Assembly: GCF_033958435.1 (NCBI RefSeq)
Contig: NC_134147.1
Coordinates: 49,656,001-49,720,000 of the forward strand
Reading direction: 5' to 3'
DNA length: 64,000 nucleotides
Source of the DNA: Carettochelys insculpta
Taxonomy: Eukaryota; Chordata; Testudines; Carettochelyidae
Below the pieces are notes generated by a model. That model saw only the letters and a program-made list of their open reading frames with translations. It did no database searches and had not been told where the DNA came from. The translations under genes were made by a program, and so were the position numbers. Each line of letters opens with the position of its first letter. Positions within the stretch are counted from its first letter, which is position 1. Below are positions 31,720 to 43,585 of the stretch, in pieces.

Positions 31720-32790
31720 GGGGCATGGAGCCCAGAGCAGCCTCCACTGGCTGAGCCACCATCTTGGGGGGATCTAACACCCCATCTCCAGCCAAAGGCG
31801 CTCTCAGGCAGTGGCTGCCAGAGTGGGAAGAGTTCCGGGCCCAGTTCCGACAGCCCCTCAGACTGTGCAAGCAGCCTGGCTGGGCTAGTGCCAGGAGGCC
31901 TGGGGGACCAGCTCTCCCTCCCTCCCTGGCACCTCCCACACAGCGGGGCTGTGGAGGGCTGGCAGTGCCCCTACACTTGGCTGGCTCCACGCGCCTGCTC
32001 AGAGCTCCTGACCGGGCCCTGGCTTTCTCCAGCTGAGGAAATGAGGCGCGCAGAAAGGCAGGGCTTTGCCCAAGACCAGCCAGCCAGAGGGAGGCAGCGT
32101 CAGAACAGCTGCACCCTGAGTCCCAGGCTCTCACGGGCTGCTGCTGCCTCTGGCAGCCTCCACCTGGGACCTTGCTGGGTGGGTGGGGGCGGCATTTACC
32201 TCCCAGGCCAGCGCGTCATCACAGTGCGCCAGAGGTGTAGGTAGAGCCCCCGGGCAGCCCCTCACCTGGGGACGCATGGGGCCCGGAGCTCTTTGCACTG
32301 CCCCTTGGTGGGGCCAGCTCTGTCAGCATGGCTCAGCTCCCAGCCACCTGAGAGGACAAGGAGAACCTGGGTGCCTCAGTCAGACGCAAGCGCAAGTGCC
32401 CAGGAGCCTTGCTGAACTCCCCCAGGATCAAAGATGGCCCCATCTAGCCAGAGCCCCCCCTGCACCCTTCCAGCCCTCCTGCTGTCCCAGCCAGGGCCAC
32501 GCGCAGGCAGGCAGGCAGGCATGGGACTAGTGGGGAGGGGCCAGGCAGACTTTGCAGCCTCCCAGCCCTGGCCGGGGCTGCCACAGGCCAGAGCGTGTGG
32601 GGCCTCCTGGCCCAGCCCCTGGGTCACCCAGTGCCACCAGCCAGGAACCCCACTCTGCTCCCCCATGCTGTCACCCCAGCCCCACTCATCTGCACTCTGA
32701 CCCACAGCGGAGATATCCCCCCATATCACCCCACACCCTCACCCCAACAGCCATACTCTCCAATGCCCTGATCCATACCAACCCCTGCTC
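31720..32790. other. Upstream of first TTLL3 coding exon; no gene
   Basis: Probably TTLL3 5' UTR or first intron. It shows no recognised repeat apart from a short (GGCA)n near 32505. No convincing coding exon. Confidence 0.4.
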
Positions 32791-33230
32791 CCGTGACACC
32801 CCTGTATCGCCCCAGTGCACCCCAATGCCCCAGCCCCGGCCCTAGAGGTATCACCCCAATCCTCCCACCCAACAGACTCCCCATCCTTCTATACCCCCTG
32901 CCCCTCAGACACCCCCATATTACCCCAGTGCACCCCAATCTCCCAGCCCCGGCCCTAGAGGTATCACCCCAATCCTCCCACCCAACAGACTCCCCATCCT
33001 TCTATACCCCCTGCCCCCAGACACCCCCACATCACCCCAGTGCACCCCAACGTCCCAGCCCCGGCCCTAGAGGTATCACCCCAATCCTCCCACCCAACAG
33101 ACTCCCCATCCTTCTATACCCCCTGCCCCTCCGACACACCCATATTACCCCAGTGCACCCCAACACCCCAGCCTCGGCCCTTTATATCACCCCGGTCCTC
33201 CCACCCAACAGACTGGCCCAATCCCAACCA
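32791..33230 (+). repeat. About 112 bp tandem repeat, 4 units
   Basis: Units contain 'gcccctcagacacccccata', 'ttaccccagtgcaccccaat', 'ctcccagccccggccctaga', 'ggtatcaccccaatcctccc' and 'cccatccttctataccccct'. The last unit degrades into the start of the 75 bp array. Confidence 0.85.
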
Positions 33231-33304
33231 ACCCCTGCCCGACAGAGTCCTCCCCCCAGACTGGCCTGGTCCCCACTGACCCCCGCCCCACAGACCCCGT
33301 GTGC

Positions 33305-36300
33305 TGTGCCTGGATTTGTGTGTCCGTGGTAGAGGCAGTGTGCTGGGGTGGGGGTGCGAGGTGTGGAAGGAACGCTGCGGACGCCTGGATTTGTGTGTCC
33401 GTGGTAGAGGCAGTGTGCTGGGGTGGGGGTGCGAGGTGTGGAAGGAACGCTGCGGACGCCTGGATTTGTGTGTCCGTGGTAGAGGCAGTGTGCTGGGGGT
33501 GGGGGTGCGAGGTGTGGAAGGAACGCTGCGGACGCCTGGATTTGTGTGTCCGTGGTAGAGGCAGTGTGCTGGGGTGGGGGTGCGAGGTGTGGGAGGAACG
33601 CTGCGGACGCCTGGATTTGTGTGTCCGTGGTAGAGGCAGTGTGCTGGGGGTGGGGGTGCGAGCTGTGGAAGGAACGCTGCGGACGCCTGGATTTGTGTGT
33701 CCGTGGTAGAGGCAGTGTGCTGGGGTGGGGGTGCGAGGTGTGGGAGGAACGCTGCGGACGCCTGGATTTGTGTGTCCGTGGTAGAGGCAGTGTGCTGGGG
33801 TGGGGGTGCGAGGTGTGGGAGGAACGCTGCGGACGCCTGGATTTGTGTGTCCGTGGTAGAGGCAGTGTGCTGGGGTGGGGGTGCGAGGTGTGGGAGGAAC
33901 GCTGCGGACGCCTGGATTTGTGTGTCCGTGGTAGAGGCAGTGTGCTGGGGTGGGGGTGCGAGCTGTGGAAGGAACGCTGCGGACGCCTGGATTTGTGTGT
34001 CCGTGGTAGAGGCAGTGTGCTGGGGTGGGGGTGCGACGTGTGGGAGGAACGCTGCGGACGCCTGGATTTGTGTGTCCGTGGTAGAGGCAGTGTGCTGGGG
34101 TGGGGGTGCGAGGTGTGGAAGGAACGCTGCGGACGCCTGGATTTGTGTGTCCGTGGTAGAGGCAGTGTGCTGGGGTGGGGGTGCGAGGTGTGGAAGGAAC
34201 GCTGCGGACGCCTGGATTTGTGTGTCCGTGGTAGAGGCAGTGTGCTGGGGTGAGGGTGCGAGGTGTGGGAGGAACGCTGCGGACGCCTGGATTTGTGTGT
34301 CCGTGGTAGAGGCAGTGTGCTGGGGTGGGGGTGCGAGGTGTGGGAGGAACGCTGCGGACGCCTGGATTTGTGTGTCCGTGGTAGAGGCAGTGTGCTGGGG
34401 TGGGGGTGCGAGGTGTGGGAGGAACGCTGCGGACGCCTGGATTTGTGTGTCCGTGGTAGAGGCAGTGTGCTGGGGTGGGGGTGCGAGGTGTGGGAGGAAC
34501 GCTGCGGACGCCTGGATTTGTGTGTCCGTGGTAGAGGCAGTGTGCTGGGGTGGGGGTGCGAGGTGTGGGAGGAACGCTGCGGACGCCTGGATTTGTGTGT
34601 CCGTGGTAGAGGCAGTGTGCTGGGGTGGGGGTGCGAGGTGTGGAAGGAACGCTGCGGACGCCTGGATTTGTGTGTCCGTGGTAGAGGCAGTGTGCTGGGG
34701 GTGGGGGTGCGAGGTGTGGAAGGAACGCTGCGGACGCCTGGATTTGTGTGTCCGTGGTAGAGGCAGTGTGCTGGGGGTGGGGGTGCGAGGTGTGGAAGGA
34801 ACGCTGCGGACGCCTGGATTTGTGTGTCCGTGGTAGAGGCAGTGTGCTGGGGTGGGGGTGCGAAGTGTGGGAGGAACGCTGCGGACGCCTGGATTTGTGT
34901 GTCCGTGGTAGAGGCAGTGTGCTGGGGGTGGGGGTGCGAGGTGTGGAAGGAACGCTGCGGACGCCTGGATTTGTGTGTCCGTGGTAGAGGCAGTGTGCTG
35001 GGGTGGGGGTGCGAGGTGTGGGAGGAACGCTGCGGACGCCTGGATTTGTGTGTCCGTGGTAGAGGCAGTGTGCTGGGGTGGGGGTGCGAGGTGTGGGAGG
35101 AACGCTGCGGACGCCTGGATTTGTGTGTCCGTGGTAGAGGCAGTGTGCTGGGGTGGGGGTGCGACGTGTGGGAGGAACGCTGCGGACGCCTGGATTTGTG
35201 TGTCCGTGGTAGAGGCAGTGTGCTGGGGTGGGGGTGCGAGGTGTGGGAGGAACGCTGCGGACGCCTGGATTTGTGTGTCCGTGGTAGAGGCAGTGTGCTG
35301 GGGTGGGGGTGCGAGGTGTGGGAGGAACGCTGCGGACGCCTGGATTTGTGTGTCCGTGGTAGAGGCAGTGTGCTGGGGTGGGGGTGCGAGGTGTGGGAGG
35401 AACGCTGCGGACGCCTGGATTTGTGTGTCCGTGGTAGAGGCAGTGTGCTGGGGTGGGGGTGCGAGGTGTGGAAGGAACGCTGCGGACGCCTGGATTTGTG
35501 TGTCCGTGGTAGAGGCAGTGTGCTGGGGTGGGGGTGCGAGGTGTGGGAGGAACGCTGCGAACGCCTGGATTTGTGTGTCCGTGGTAGAGGCAGTGTGCTG
35601 GGGTGGGGGTGCGAGGTGTGGGAGGAACGCTGCGGACGCCTGGAGTTGTGTGTCCGTGGTAGAGGCAGTGTGCTGGGGTGGGGGTGCGAGGTGTGGAAGG
35701 AACGCTGCGGACGCCTGGATTTGTGTGTCCGTGGTAGAGGCAGTGTGCTGGGGTGGGGGTGCGAGGTGTGGGAGGAACGCTGCGGACGCCTGGATTTGTG
35801 TGTCCGTGGTAGAGGCAGTGTGCTGGGGTGGGGGTGCGAGGTGTGGAAGGAACGCTGCGGACGCCTGGATTTGTGTGTCCGTGGTAGAGGCAGTGTGCTG
35901 GGGTGGGGGTGCGAGGTGTGGGAGGAACGCTGCGGACGCCTGGATTTGTGTGTCCGTGGTAGAGGCAGTGTGCTGGGGTGGGGGTGCGAGGTGTGGAAGG
36001 AATGCTGCGGACGCCTGGATTTGTGTGTCCGTGGTAGAGGCAGTGTGCTGGGGTGGGGGTGCGAGGTGTGGGAGGAACGCTGCGGACGCCTGGATTTGTG
36101 TGTCCGTGGTAGAGGCAGTGTGCTCGGGTGGGGGTGCGAGGTGTGGGAGGAACGCTGCGGACGCCTGGATTTGTGTGTCCGTGGTAGAGGCAGTGTGCTG
36201 GGGTGGGGGTGCGAGGTGTGGGAGGAACGCTGCGGACGCCTGGATTTGTGTGTCCGTGGTAGAGGCAGTGTGCTGGGGTGGGGGTGCGAGGTGTGGGAGG

Positions 36301-38324
36301 AACGCTGCGGACGCCTGGATTTGTGTGTCCGTGGTAGAGGCAGTGTGCTGGGGTGGGGGTGCGAGGTGTGGGAGGAACGCTGCGGACGCCTGGATTTGTG
36401 TGTCCGTGGTAGAGGCAGTGTGCTGGGGTGGGGGTGCGAGGTGTGGGAGGAACGCTGCGGACGCCTGGATTTGTGTGTCCGTGGTAGAGGCAGTGTGCTG
36501 GGGTGGGGGTGCGAGGTGTGGGAGGAACGCTGCGGACGCCTGGATTTGTGTGTCCGTGGTAGAGGCAGTGTGCTGGGGTGGGGGTGCGAGGTGTGGGAGG
36601 AACGCTGCGGACGCCTGGATTTGTGTGTCCGTGGTAGAGGCAGTGTGCTGGGGTGGGGGTGCGAGGTGTGGGAGGAACGCTGCGGACGCCTGGATTTGTG
36701 TGTCCGTGGTAGAGGCAGTGTGCTGGGGTGGGGGTGCGAGGTGTGGGAGGAACGCTGCGGACGCCTGGATTTGTGTGTCCGTGGTAGAGGCAGTGTGCTG
36801 GGGTGGGGGTGCGAGGTGTGGGAGGAACGCTGCGGACGCCTGGATTTGTGTGTCCGTGGTAGAGGCAGTGTGCTGGGGTGGGGGTGCGAGGTGTGGGAGG
36901 AACGCTGCGGACGCCTGGATTTGTGTGTCCGTGGTAGAGGCAGTGTGCTGGGGTGGGGGTGCGAGGTGTGGGAGGAACGCTGCGGACGCCTGGATTTGTG
37001 TGTCCGTGGTAGAGGCAGTGTGCTGGGGTGGGGGTGCGAGGTGTGGGAGGAACGCTGCGGACGCCTGGATTTGTGTGTCCGTGGTAGAGGCAGTGTGCTG
37101 GGGTGGGGGTGCGAGGTGTGGGAGGAACGCTGCGGACGCCTGGATTTGTGTGTCCGTGGTAGAGGCAGTGTGCTGGGGTGGGGTGCGAGGTGTGGGAGGA
37201 ACGCTGCGGACGCCTGGATTTGTGTGTCCGTGGTAGAGGCAGTGTGCTGGGGTGGGGTGCGAGGTGTGGGAGGAACGCTGCGGACGCCTGGATTTGTGTG
37301 TCCGTGGTAGAGGCAGTGTGCTGGCGTGGGGGTGCGAGGTGTGGGAGGAACGCTGCGGACGCCTGGATTTGTGTGTCCGTGGTAGAGGCAGTGTGCTGGG
37401 GTGGGGGTGCGAGGTGTGGGAGGAACGCTGCGGACGCCTGGATTTGTGTGTCCGTGGTAGAGGCAGTGTGCTGGGGTGGGGGTGCGAGGTGTGGGAGGAA
37501 CGCTGCGGACGCCTGGATTTGTGTGTCCGTGGTAGAGGCAGTGTGCTGGGGTGGGGGTGCGAGGTGTGGGAGGAACGCTGCGGACGCCTGGATTTGTGTG
37601 TCCGTGGTAGAGGCAGTGTGCTGGGGTGGGGTGCGAGGTGTGGGAGGAACGCTGCGGACGCCTGGATTTGTGTGTCCGTGGTAGAGGCAGTGTGCTGGGG
37701 TGGGGTGCGAGGTGTGGGAGGAACGCTGCGGACGCCTGGATTTGTGTGTCCGTGGTAGAGGCAGTGTGCTGGGGTGGGGGTGCGAGGTGTTGGAGGAACG
37801 CTGCGGACGCCTGGATTTGTGTGTCCGTGGTAGAGGCAGTGTGCTGGGGTGGGGTGCGAGGTGTGGGAGGAACGCTGCGGACGCCTGGATTTGTGTGTCC
37901 GTGGTAGAGGCAGTGTGCTGGGGTGGGGGTGCGAGGTGTGGGAGGAACACTGCGGACGCCTGGATTTGTGTGTCCGTGGTAGAGGCAGTGTGCTGGGGTG
38001 GGGTGCGAGGTGTGGGAGGAACGCTGCGGACGCCTGGATTTGTGTGTCCGTGGTAGAGGCAGTGTGCTGGGGTGGGGTGCGAGGTGTGGGAGGAACGCTG
38101 CGGACGCCTGGATTTGTGTGTCCGTGGTAGAGGCAGTGTGCTGGGGTGGGGGTGCGAGGTGTGGGAGGAACGCTGCGGATGCCTGGATTTGTGTGTCCGT
38201 GGTAGAGGCAGTGTGCTGGGGTGGGGGTGCGAGGTGTGGGAGGAACGCTGCGGACGCCTGGATTTGTGTGTCCGTGGTAGAGGCAGTGTGCTGGGGTGGG
38301 GGTGCGAGGTGTGGGAGTAACGCT
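33305..38324. repeat. 75 bp tandem array, about 67 copies
   Basis: The unit reads 'tgtgtccgtggtagaggcag', 'tgtgctggggtgggggtgcg', 'aggtgtgggaggaacgctgc', 'ggacgcctggattt(g)'. Positions 35041 and 35341 show four units in exactly 300 bp. Homogeneity is extreme: about 13 consecutive units around 36150-37150 appear identical. 'gtggaagg' variants are confined to the left half, 76 bp (extra G) forms to 33490-34940, and 74 bp (one G fewer) forms to 37170-38100. Since 75 is a multiple of 3, all frames without a stop stay open for 750-1840 codons on both strands; I regard none as genes. Five CpG or more per unit. Confidence 0.97.
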
Positions 38325-38810
38325 GCGGAGGCCGGGATCCGTGCGTGCCACTTGCCTGCCCGTGCCTCGTTCGGAGGCTGCTCTGGATGCCAGCGCTGGA
38401 TCTGCGCGAGGAGCTCGCAACGGGCGGCGGGAGGGCCTCTCCCGCCGGGGATGGCTGAGACGGCCTGTACCGATCGCACATGTGGGACTTGCTCCTGGGC
38501 TGCGCCCCACGGCAGCGCCACAGCGACCCGCCGGCTCCGGTGCGGAGCCAAGAGCTGGGGGAGAAGCCGGGAACACTCCTTCCGCACAGGAAAAGCTGGA
38601 AGAGGGGCACAGGCCGGGGCGCTCTTTGCTCTTCACTCCTCAGGGGCTCGGCCTGAGCGGGCCCAGCGGCTGGGAGCTCGGTGGGCTTGTCTGGGGGGCC
38701 TCTGGCGGGCCAGGGGGCTGGCGGGAGTACCCTTGAGGGGGTGGGGGGTTAGCCTTGGCAGGAGGAAATCCTAGGTGGGCTCTGAGTGGGCAGCTTTGAT
38801 CCCTCGAGCT
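38325..38810. other. Unique CpG-rich spacer between two large arrays
   Basis: About 490 bp without tandem structure. The left 300 bp is CpG-dense ('gcgcgaggagctcgcaacgg'). No homologous protein recognised on either strand. The right end (about 38757-38826) resembles the dispersed repeat at 28010-28110. Confidence 0.45.
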
Positions 38811-41800
38811 GTGCCCAGAAACCCTGCCCCACAGAACCCTTCTATACCGCCCTGACCCACTGACCCCCCACACCGCCCTCATCCCCCCACCCTGCCCCAC
38901 AGAACCCTCTATACCTCCCTGACCCCAGTGACCCCCCATACCGCCCTCATTCCCCCACCCTGCCCCACAGAACCCTCTTTTCCGCCCTGACCCCACTGAC
39001 CCCCCACACCGCCCTCATTCCCCCACCCTAATCCACAGACCCCCTCTATACCGCCCTGACCACACTGACCCCTATACTGCCCTCACCCCCCCACCCTGCC
39101 CCACAGACCCCCTCCATACCTCCCTGACCACACTGACCCCCCATACAGCCCTCATCCCCCCACCCTGCCCCACAGAACCCTCTATACCTCCCTGACCCCA
39201 GTGACCCCCCATACCGCCCTCATTCCCCCACCCTGCCCCACAGAACCCTCTTTTCCGCCCTGACCCCACTGACCCCCCACACCGCCCTCATTCCCCCACC
39301 CTAATCCACAGACCCCCTCTATACCGCCCTGACCACACTGACCCCTATACTGCCCTCACCCCCCCACCCTGCCCCACAGACCCCCTCCATACCTCCCTGA
39401 CCACACTGACCCCCCATACAGCCCTCATCCCCCCACCCTGCCCCACAGAACCCTCTATACCTCCCTGACCCCAGTGACCCCCCATACCGCCCTCATTCCC
39501 CCACCCTGCCCCACAGAACCCTCTTTTCCGCCCTGACCCCACTGACCCCCCACACCGCCCTCATTCCCCCACCCTAATCCACAGACCCCCTCTATACCTC
39601 CCTGACCACACTGACCCCCCATACAGCCCTCATCCCCCCACCCTGCCCCACAGAACCCTCTATACCTCCCTGACCCCAGTGACCCTCCATACCGCCCTCA
39701 TTCCCCCACCCTGCCCCACAGAACCCTCTTTTCCGCCCTGACCCCACTGACCCCCCACACCGCCCTCATTCCCCCACCCTAATCCACAGACCCCCTCTAT
39801 ACCGCCCTGACCACACTGACCCCTATACTGCCCTCACCCCCCCACCCTGCCCCACAGACCCCCTCCATACCTCCCTGACCACACTGACCCCCCATACAGC
39901 CCTCATTCCCCCACCCTGCCCCACAGACACCCTCTATACCGCCGACCACACTGACCCCCCATACTGCCCTCATCCCCCCACCCTGCCCCACAGACCCCCT
40001 CTATACCGCCCTGACCCCACTGACCCCCCATACCGCCCTCATCCCCCCACCCTGCCTCACAGACCCCCTCGATACCGCCCTGACCCCACTGACCCCCCAT
40101 ACCGCCCTCATCCCCCCACCCTGCCCCACAGACCCCCTCGATACCGCCCTGACCCCACTGACCCCCCGTGCCGCCCTCACCCCCCCACCCCGCCCCACAG
40201 ACCCCCTCTATACCGCCCTGACCACACGGACCCCCCATACCGCCCTCATCCCCCCACCCCGCCCCACAGACCCCCTCTATACCGCCCTGACCACACTGAC
40301 CCCCCATACCGCCCTCATCCCCCCACCCCGCCCCACAGACCCCCTCTATACCGCCCTGACCACACGGACCCCCCATACCGCCCTCATCCCCCCACCCCGC
40401 CCCACAGACCCCCTCTATACCGCCCTGACCACACTGACCCCCCATACCGCCCTCATCCCCCCACCCTGACCCACAGACCCCCTCTATACCGCCCTGACCC
40501 CACTGACCCCCCCATGCCGCCCTCATCCCCCCACCCTGCTCCACAGACCCCCTCTATACCGCCCTGACCCCACTGACCCTCCATGCCGCCCTCATCCCCC
40601 CACCCTGCCTCACAGACCCCCTCTATACCGCCCTGACCCCACTGACCCTCCATGCCGCCCTCATCCCCCCACCCTGACCCACAGACCCCCTCTATACCGC
40701 CCTGACCCCACTGACCCCCCATACCGCCCTCATCCCCCCACCCTGCCCCACAGACCCCCTCTATACCGCCCTGACCCCACTGACCCTCCATGCCGCCCTC
40801 ATCCCCCCACGCTGACCCACAGACCCCCTCGATACCGCCCTGACCCCGCTGACCCCCCATACCGCCCTCATCCCCCCACCCTGCCCCACAGACCCCCTCT
40901 ATACCGCCCTGACCCCACTGACCCCCCATACCGCCCTCATCCCCCCACCCTGCCCCACAGACCACCTCTATACCGCCCTGACCCCACTGACCCCCCATGC
41001 CGCCCTCATCCCCCCTCCCTGCCCCACAGACCCCCTCTATACCGCCCTGACCCCACTGAGCCCGCATACCGCCCTCATCCCCCCACCCTGCCCCACAGAC
41101 CCCCTCGATACCGCCCTGACCCCACTGACCCCGCATGCCGCCCTCATCCCCCCACCCTGACCCACAGACCCCCTCTATACCGCCCTGACCCCACTGACCC
41201 CCCATGCCGCCCTCATCCCCCCACGCTGACCCACAGACCCCCTCGATACCGCCCTGACCCCGCTGACCCCCCATGCCGCCCTCATCCCCCCACCCTGCCC
41301 CACAGACCCTCTCTATAGCGCCCTGACCCCACTGACCCCCCATGCCGCCCTCATCCCCCACCCTGCCCCACAGACCCCCTCTATACCGCCCTGACCCCAC
41401 TGACCCTCCATGCCGCCCTCATCCCCCCACCCTGACCCACAGACCCCCTCTATACCGCCCTGACCCCACTGACCCCCCATACCGCCCTCATCCCCCCACC
41501 CTGCCCCACAGACCCCCTCTATACCGCCCTGACCCCACTGACCCTCCATGCCGCCCTCATCCCCCCACGCTGACCCACAGACCCCCTCGATACCGCCCTG
41601 ACCCCGCTGACCCCCCATACCGCCCTCATCCCCCCACCCTGCCCCACAGACCCCCTCTATACCGCCCTGACCCCGCTGACCCCCCATACCGCCCTCATCC
41701 CCCCACCCTGCCCCACAGACCCCCTCTATACCGCCCTGACCCCACTGACCCCCCATGCCGCCCTCATCCCCCCACGCTGACCCACAGACCCCCTCGATAC

Positions 41801-42545
41801 CGCCCTGACCCCGCTGACCCCCCATGCCGCCCTCATCCCCCATGCTGACCCCCAGACCCCCTCTATAGCGCCCTGACCCCGCTGACCCCCCATGCCGCCC
41901 TCATCCCCCCACCCTGCCCCACAGACCCCCTCTATACCGCCCTGACCCCACTGACCCCCCATGCCGCCCTCATCCCCCCACCCTGCCCCACAGACCCCCT
42001 CTATACCGCCCTGACCCCACTGACCCCCCATGCCGCCCTCATCCCCCCACCCTGCCCCACAGACCCCCTCTATACCGCCCTGACCCCACTGACCCCCCAT
42101 ACCGCCCTCATCCCCCCACCCTGCCTCACAGACCCCCTCTATACCGCCCTGACCCCACTGACCCCCCATACCGCCCTCATCCCCCCACCCTGCCCCACAG
42201 ACCCCCTCTATACCGCCCTGACCCCACTGCCCCCCCATGCCGCCCTCACCCCCCCACCCTGCCCCACAGACCCCCTCTATACCGCCCTGACCCCACTGAC
42301 CCCCCATACCGCCCTCATCCCCCCACCCTGCCCCACAGACCCCCTCTATACCGCCCTGACCCCACTGACCCCCCATACCGCCCTCATCCCCCCACCCTGC
42401 CCCACAGACCCCCTCTATACCGCCCTGACCCCACTGACCCCCCATGCCGCCCTCATCCCCCCACCCTGCCCCACAGACCCCCTCTATACCGCCCTGACCC
42501 CACTGACCCCCCATACCGCCCTCACCCCCCCACCCTGCCCCACAG
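38811..42545. repeat. 69 bp tandem array, about 54 copies
   Basis: Unit: 'ccctctataccgccctgacc', 'ccactgaccccccataccgc', 'cctcatccccccaccctgcc', 'ccacagacc'. The left 1 kb has a higher-order period of 273 bp (four units) with matching landmarks at 38968, 39241 and 39514, then a 205 bp step to 39719. From about 40000 rightward the array is simple. The unit is 23 codons, so a glycine-rich minus-strand frame stays open for up to 368 codons; not considered a gene. The plus strand is C-rich. Confidence 0.96.
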
Positions 42546-42837
42546 ACCCCCCCGGCCAGTACCGCGCATCCGCTCTGAGGCAGCCCCGCCCGCGCTGTGG
42601 CCGTTGCCATGGCGAGGAACAGCACTCGGCTGTACACAGCTCCGCCCAGCCTTGTGACGTCAGGGGCCCGGAGACTCTGGGGAGCTGCCGCGTCCCGCCG
42701 CCCGCCGGTTCCCGTGCAGCACCCCGCCCCCGCCCCCCACCTGTGCCCCTCCGCGGGGCGGGGCGGGGCAGCAGCGCTCGGGCTCGTGCCAGCCCCCGGC
42801 AGCTCTTTCCCGCCCCCCGCACGAGGCCACACCGAGA
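42546..42837 (-). promoter_or_regulatory. CpG island, probable TTLL3 promoter
   Basis: CpG-dense unique DNA directly beyond the ARPC4 poly(A) site and at the 5' side of TTLL3. It holds a perfect palindromic CRE, TGACGTCA, at 42655-42662, an RFX X-box-like half site GTTGCCATGG at 42603-42612 and GC boxes near 42580 and 42755. An X-box would suit a ciliary gene. Assignment to TTLL3 is inferred from position. Confidence 0.5.
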
Positions 42838-42851
42838 GTCAGGGAAAAGAC

Positions 42852-42857
42852 TTTAAT
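42852..42857 (-). terminator. ARPC4 poly(A) signal ATTAAA
   Basis: TTTAAT on the plus strand reads ATTAAA, the common variant signal, on the minus strand about 730 bp after the ARPC4 stop. Confidence 0.55.
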
Positions 42858-43585
42858 GGGGAAGGTACCCGAGCCAGAATTGCAACAGGAAAGCAGCACA
42901 AGAGACCAGCCTCCCCCCAGGCCGGCAGGGCAAAGGCAGGGGGTGCAGCGCCCAGCTCCCTGCAGCGATTCCCTGCTCTGCTGAGCTGTGCCCCACAGCC
43001 GCACCAGGGGGGCTGGAGAGACTGGGCACTGCCGGACGCCAGCCCTGGCCCTAGGGAAGAGAGCCAGCAAGCCAGGGACAGCTGCTCTCGCCCCTCCACG
43101 TGCTGGAAGCCCCGACAGCAGGACTAGGCTTCCCCACTGTCTCCAGAATGCCCTGTGCACAGCTTGTAGAAGGGCCCTGGTTACTGCGTAGCCCCTGCAT
43201 TCAGCTGGAAGGCACCAGCCTGCAGGCAAGGACGGCTCTTGCTGTCCCGTGCTGGAGCAGGCACAGGCCTCGCTGTCGTGTCCCGTCCTCCCTCCCCCAC
43301 TCCCCCCCCCCCCGACAATTCCAGCAACGATTAGTCATTTAACAAAAGAACATGGAGTTGACAGTCTCACACAAGCACATAGTTCAGTTCAAATTACTAA
43401 CGCCTCCCCCTCCCTTCCCCTCGGGCTGGTGGAGCATCAAGGTACGTTCCGCACGAACAGCTCCTGAAGATGTGACTGCTTCTCATCTCTTCCAGACAGC
43501 AAGGCCCTGGGAGTAGCTCCCAGCAGGCAGCTGTGCAGATGCAGGAGAGAGCGAGAACCTGAGCTGTGCAGTCCAGCACCACACT

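Noticed and set aside
33114..38636. Open frames of 1800-1840 codons on the minus strand and 750-830 codons on the plus strand
   Set aside because: They are translations of the 75 bp repeat in every frame lacking a stop. All frames are open together, there is no codon bias or domain, and variants do not respect reading frame (74 and 76 bp units).
38330..38774. A plus-strand gene continuing out of the 75 bp array (MAETACTDRTCG...)
   Set aside because: No homologue, no splice structure and the upstream part is repeat. CpG-rich DNA gives such frames by chance.
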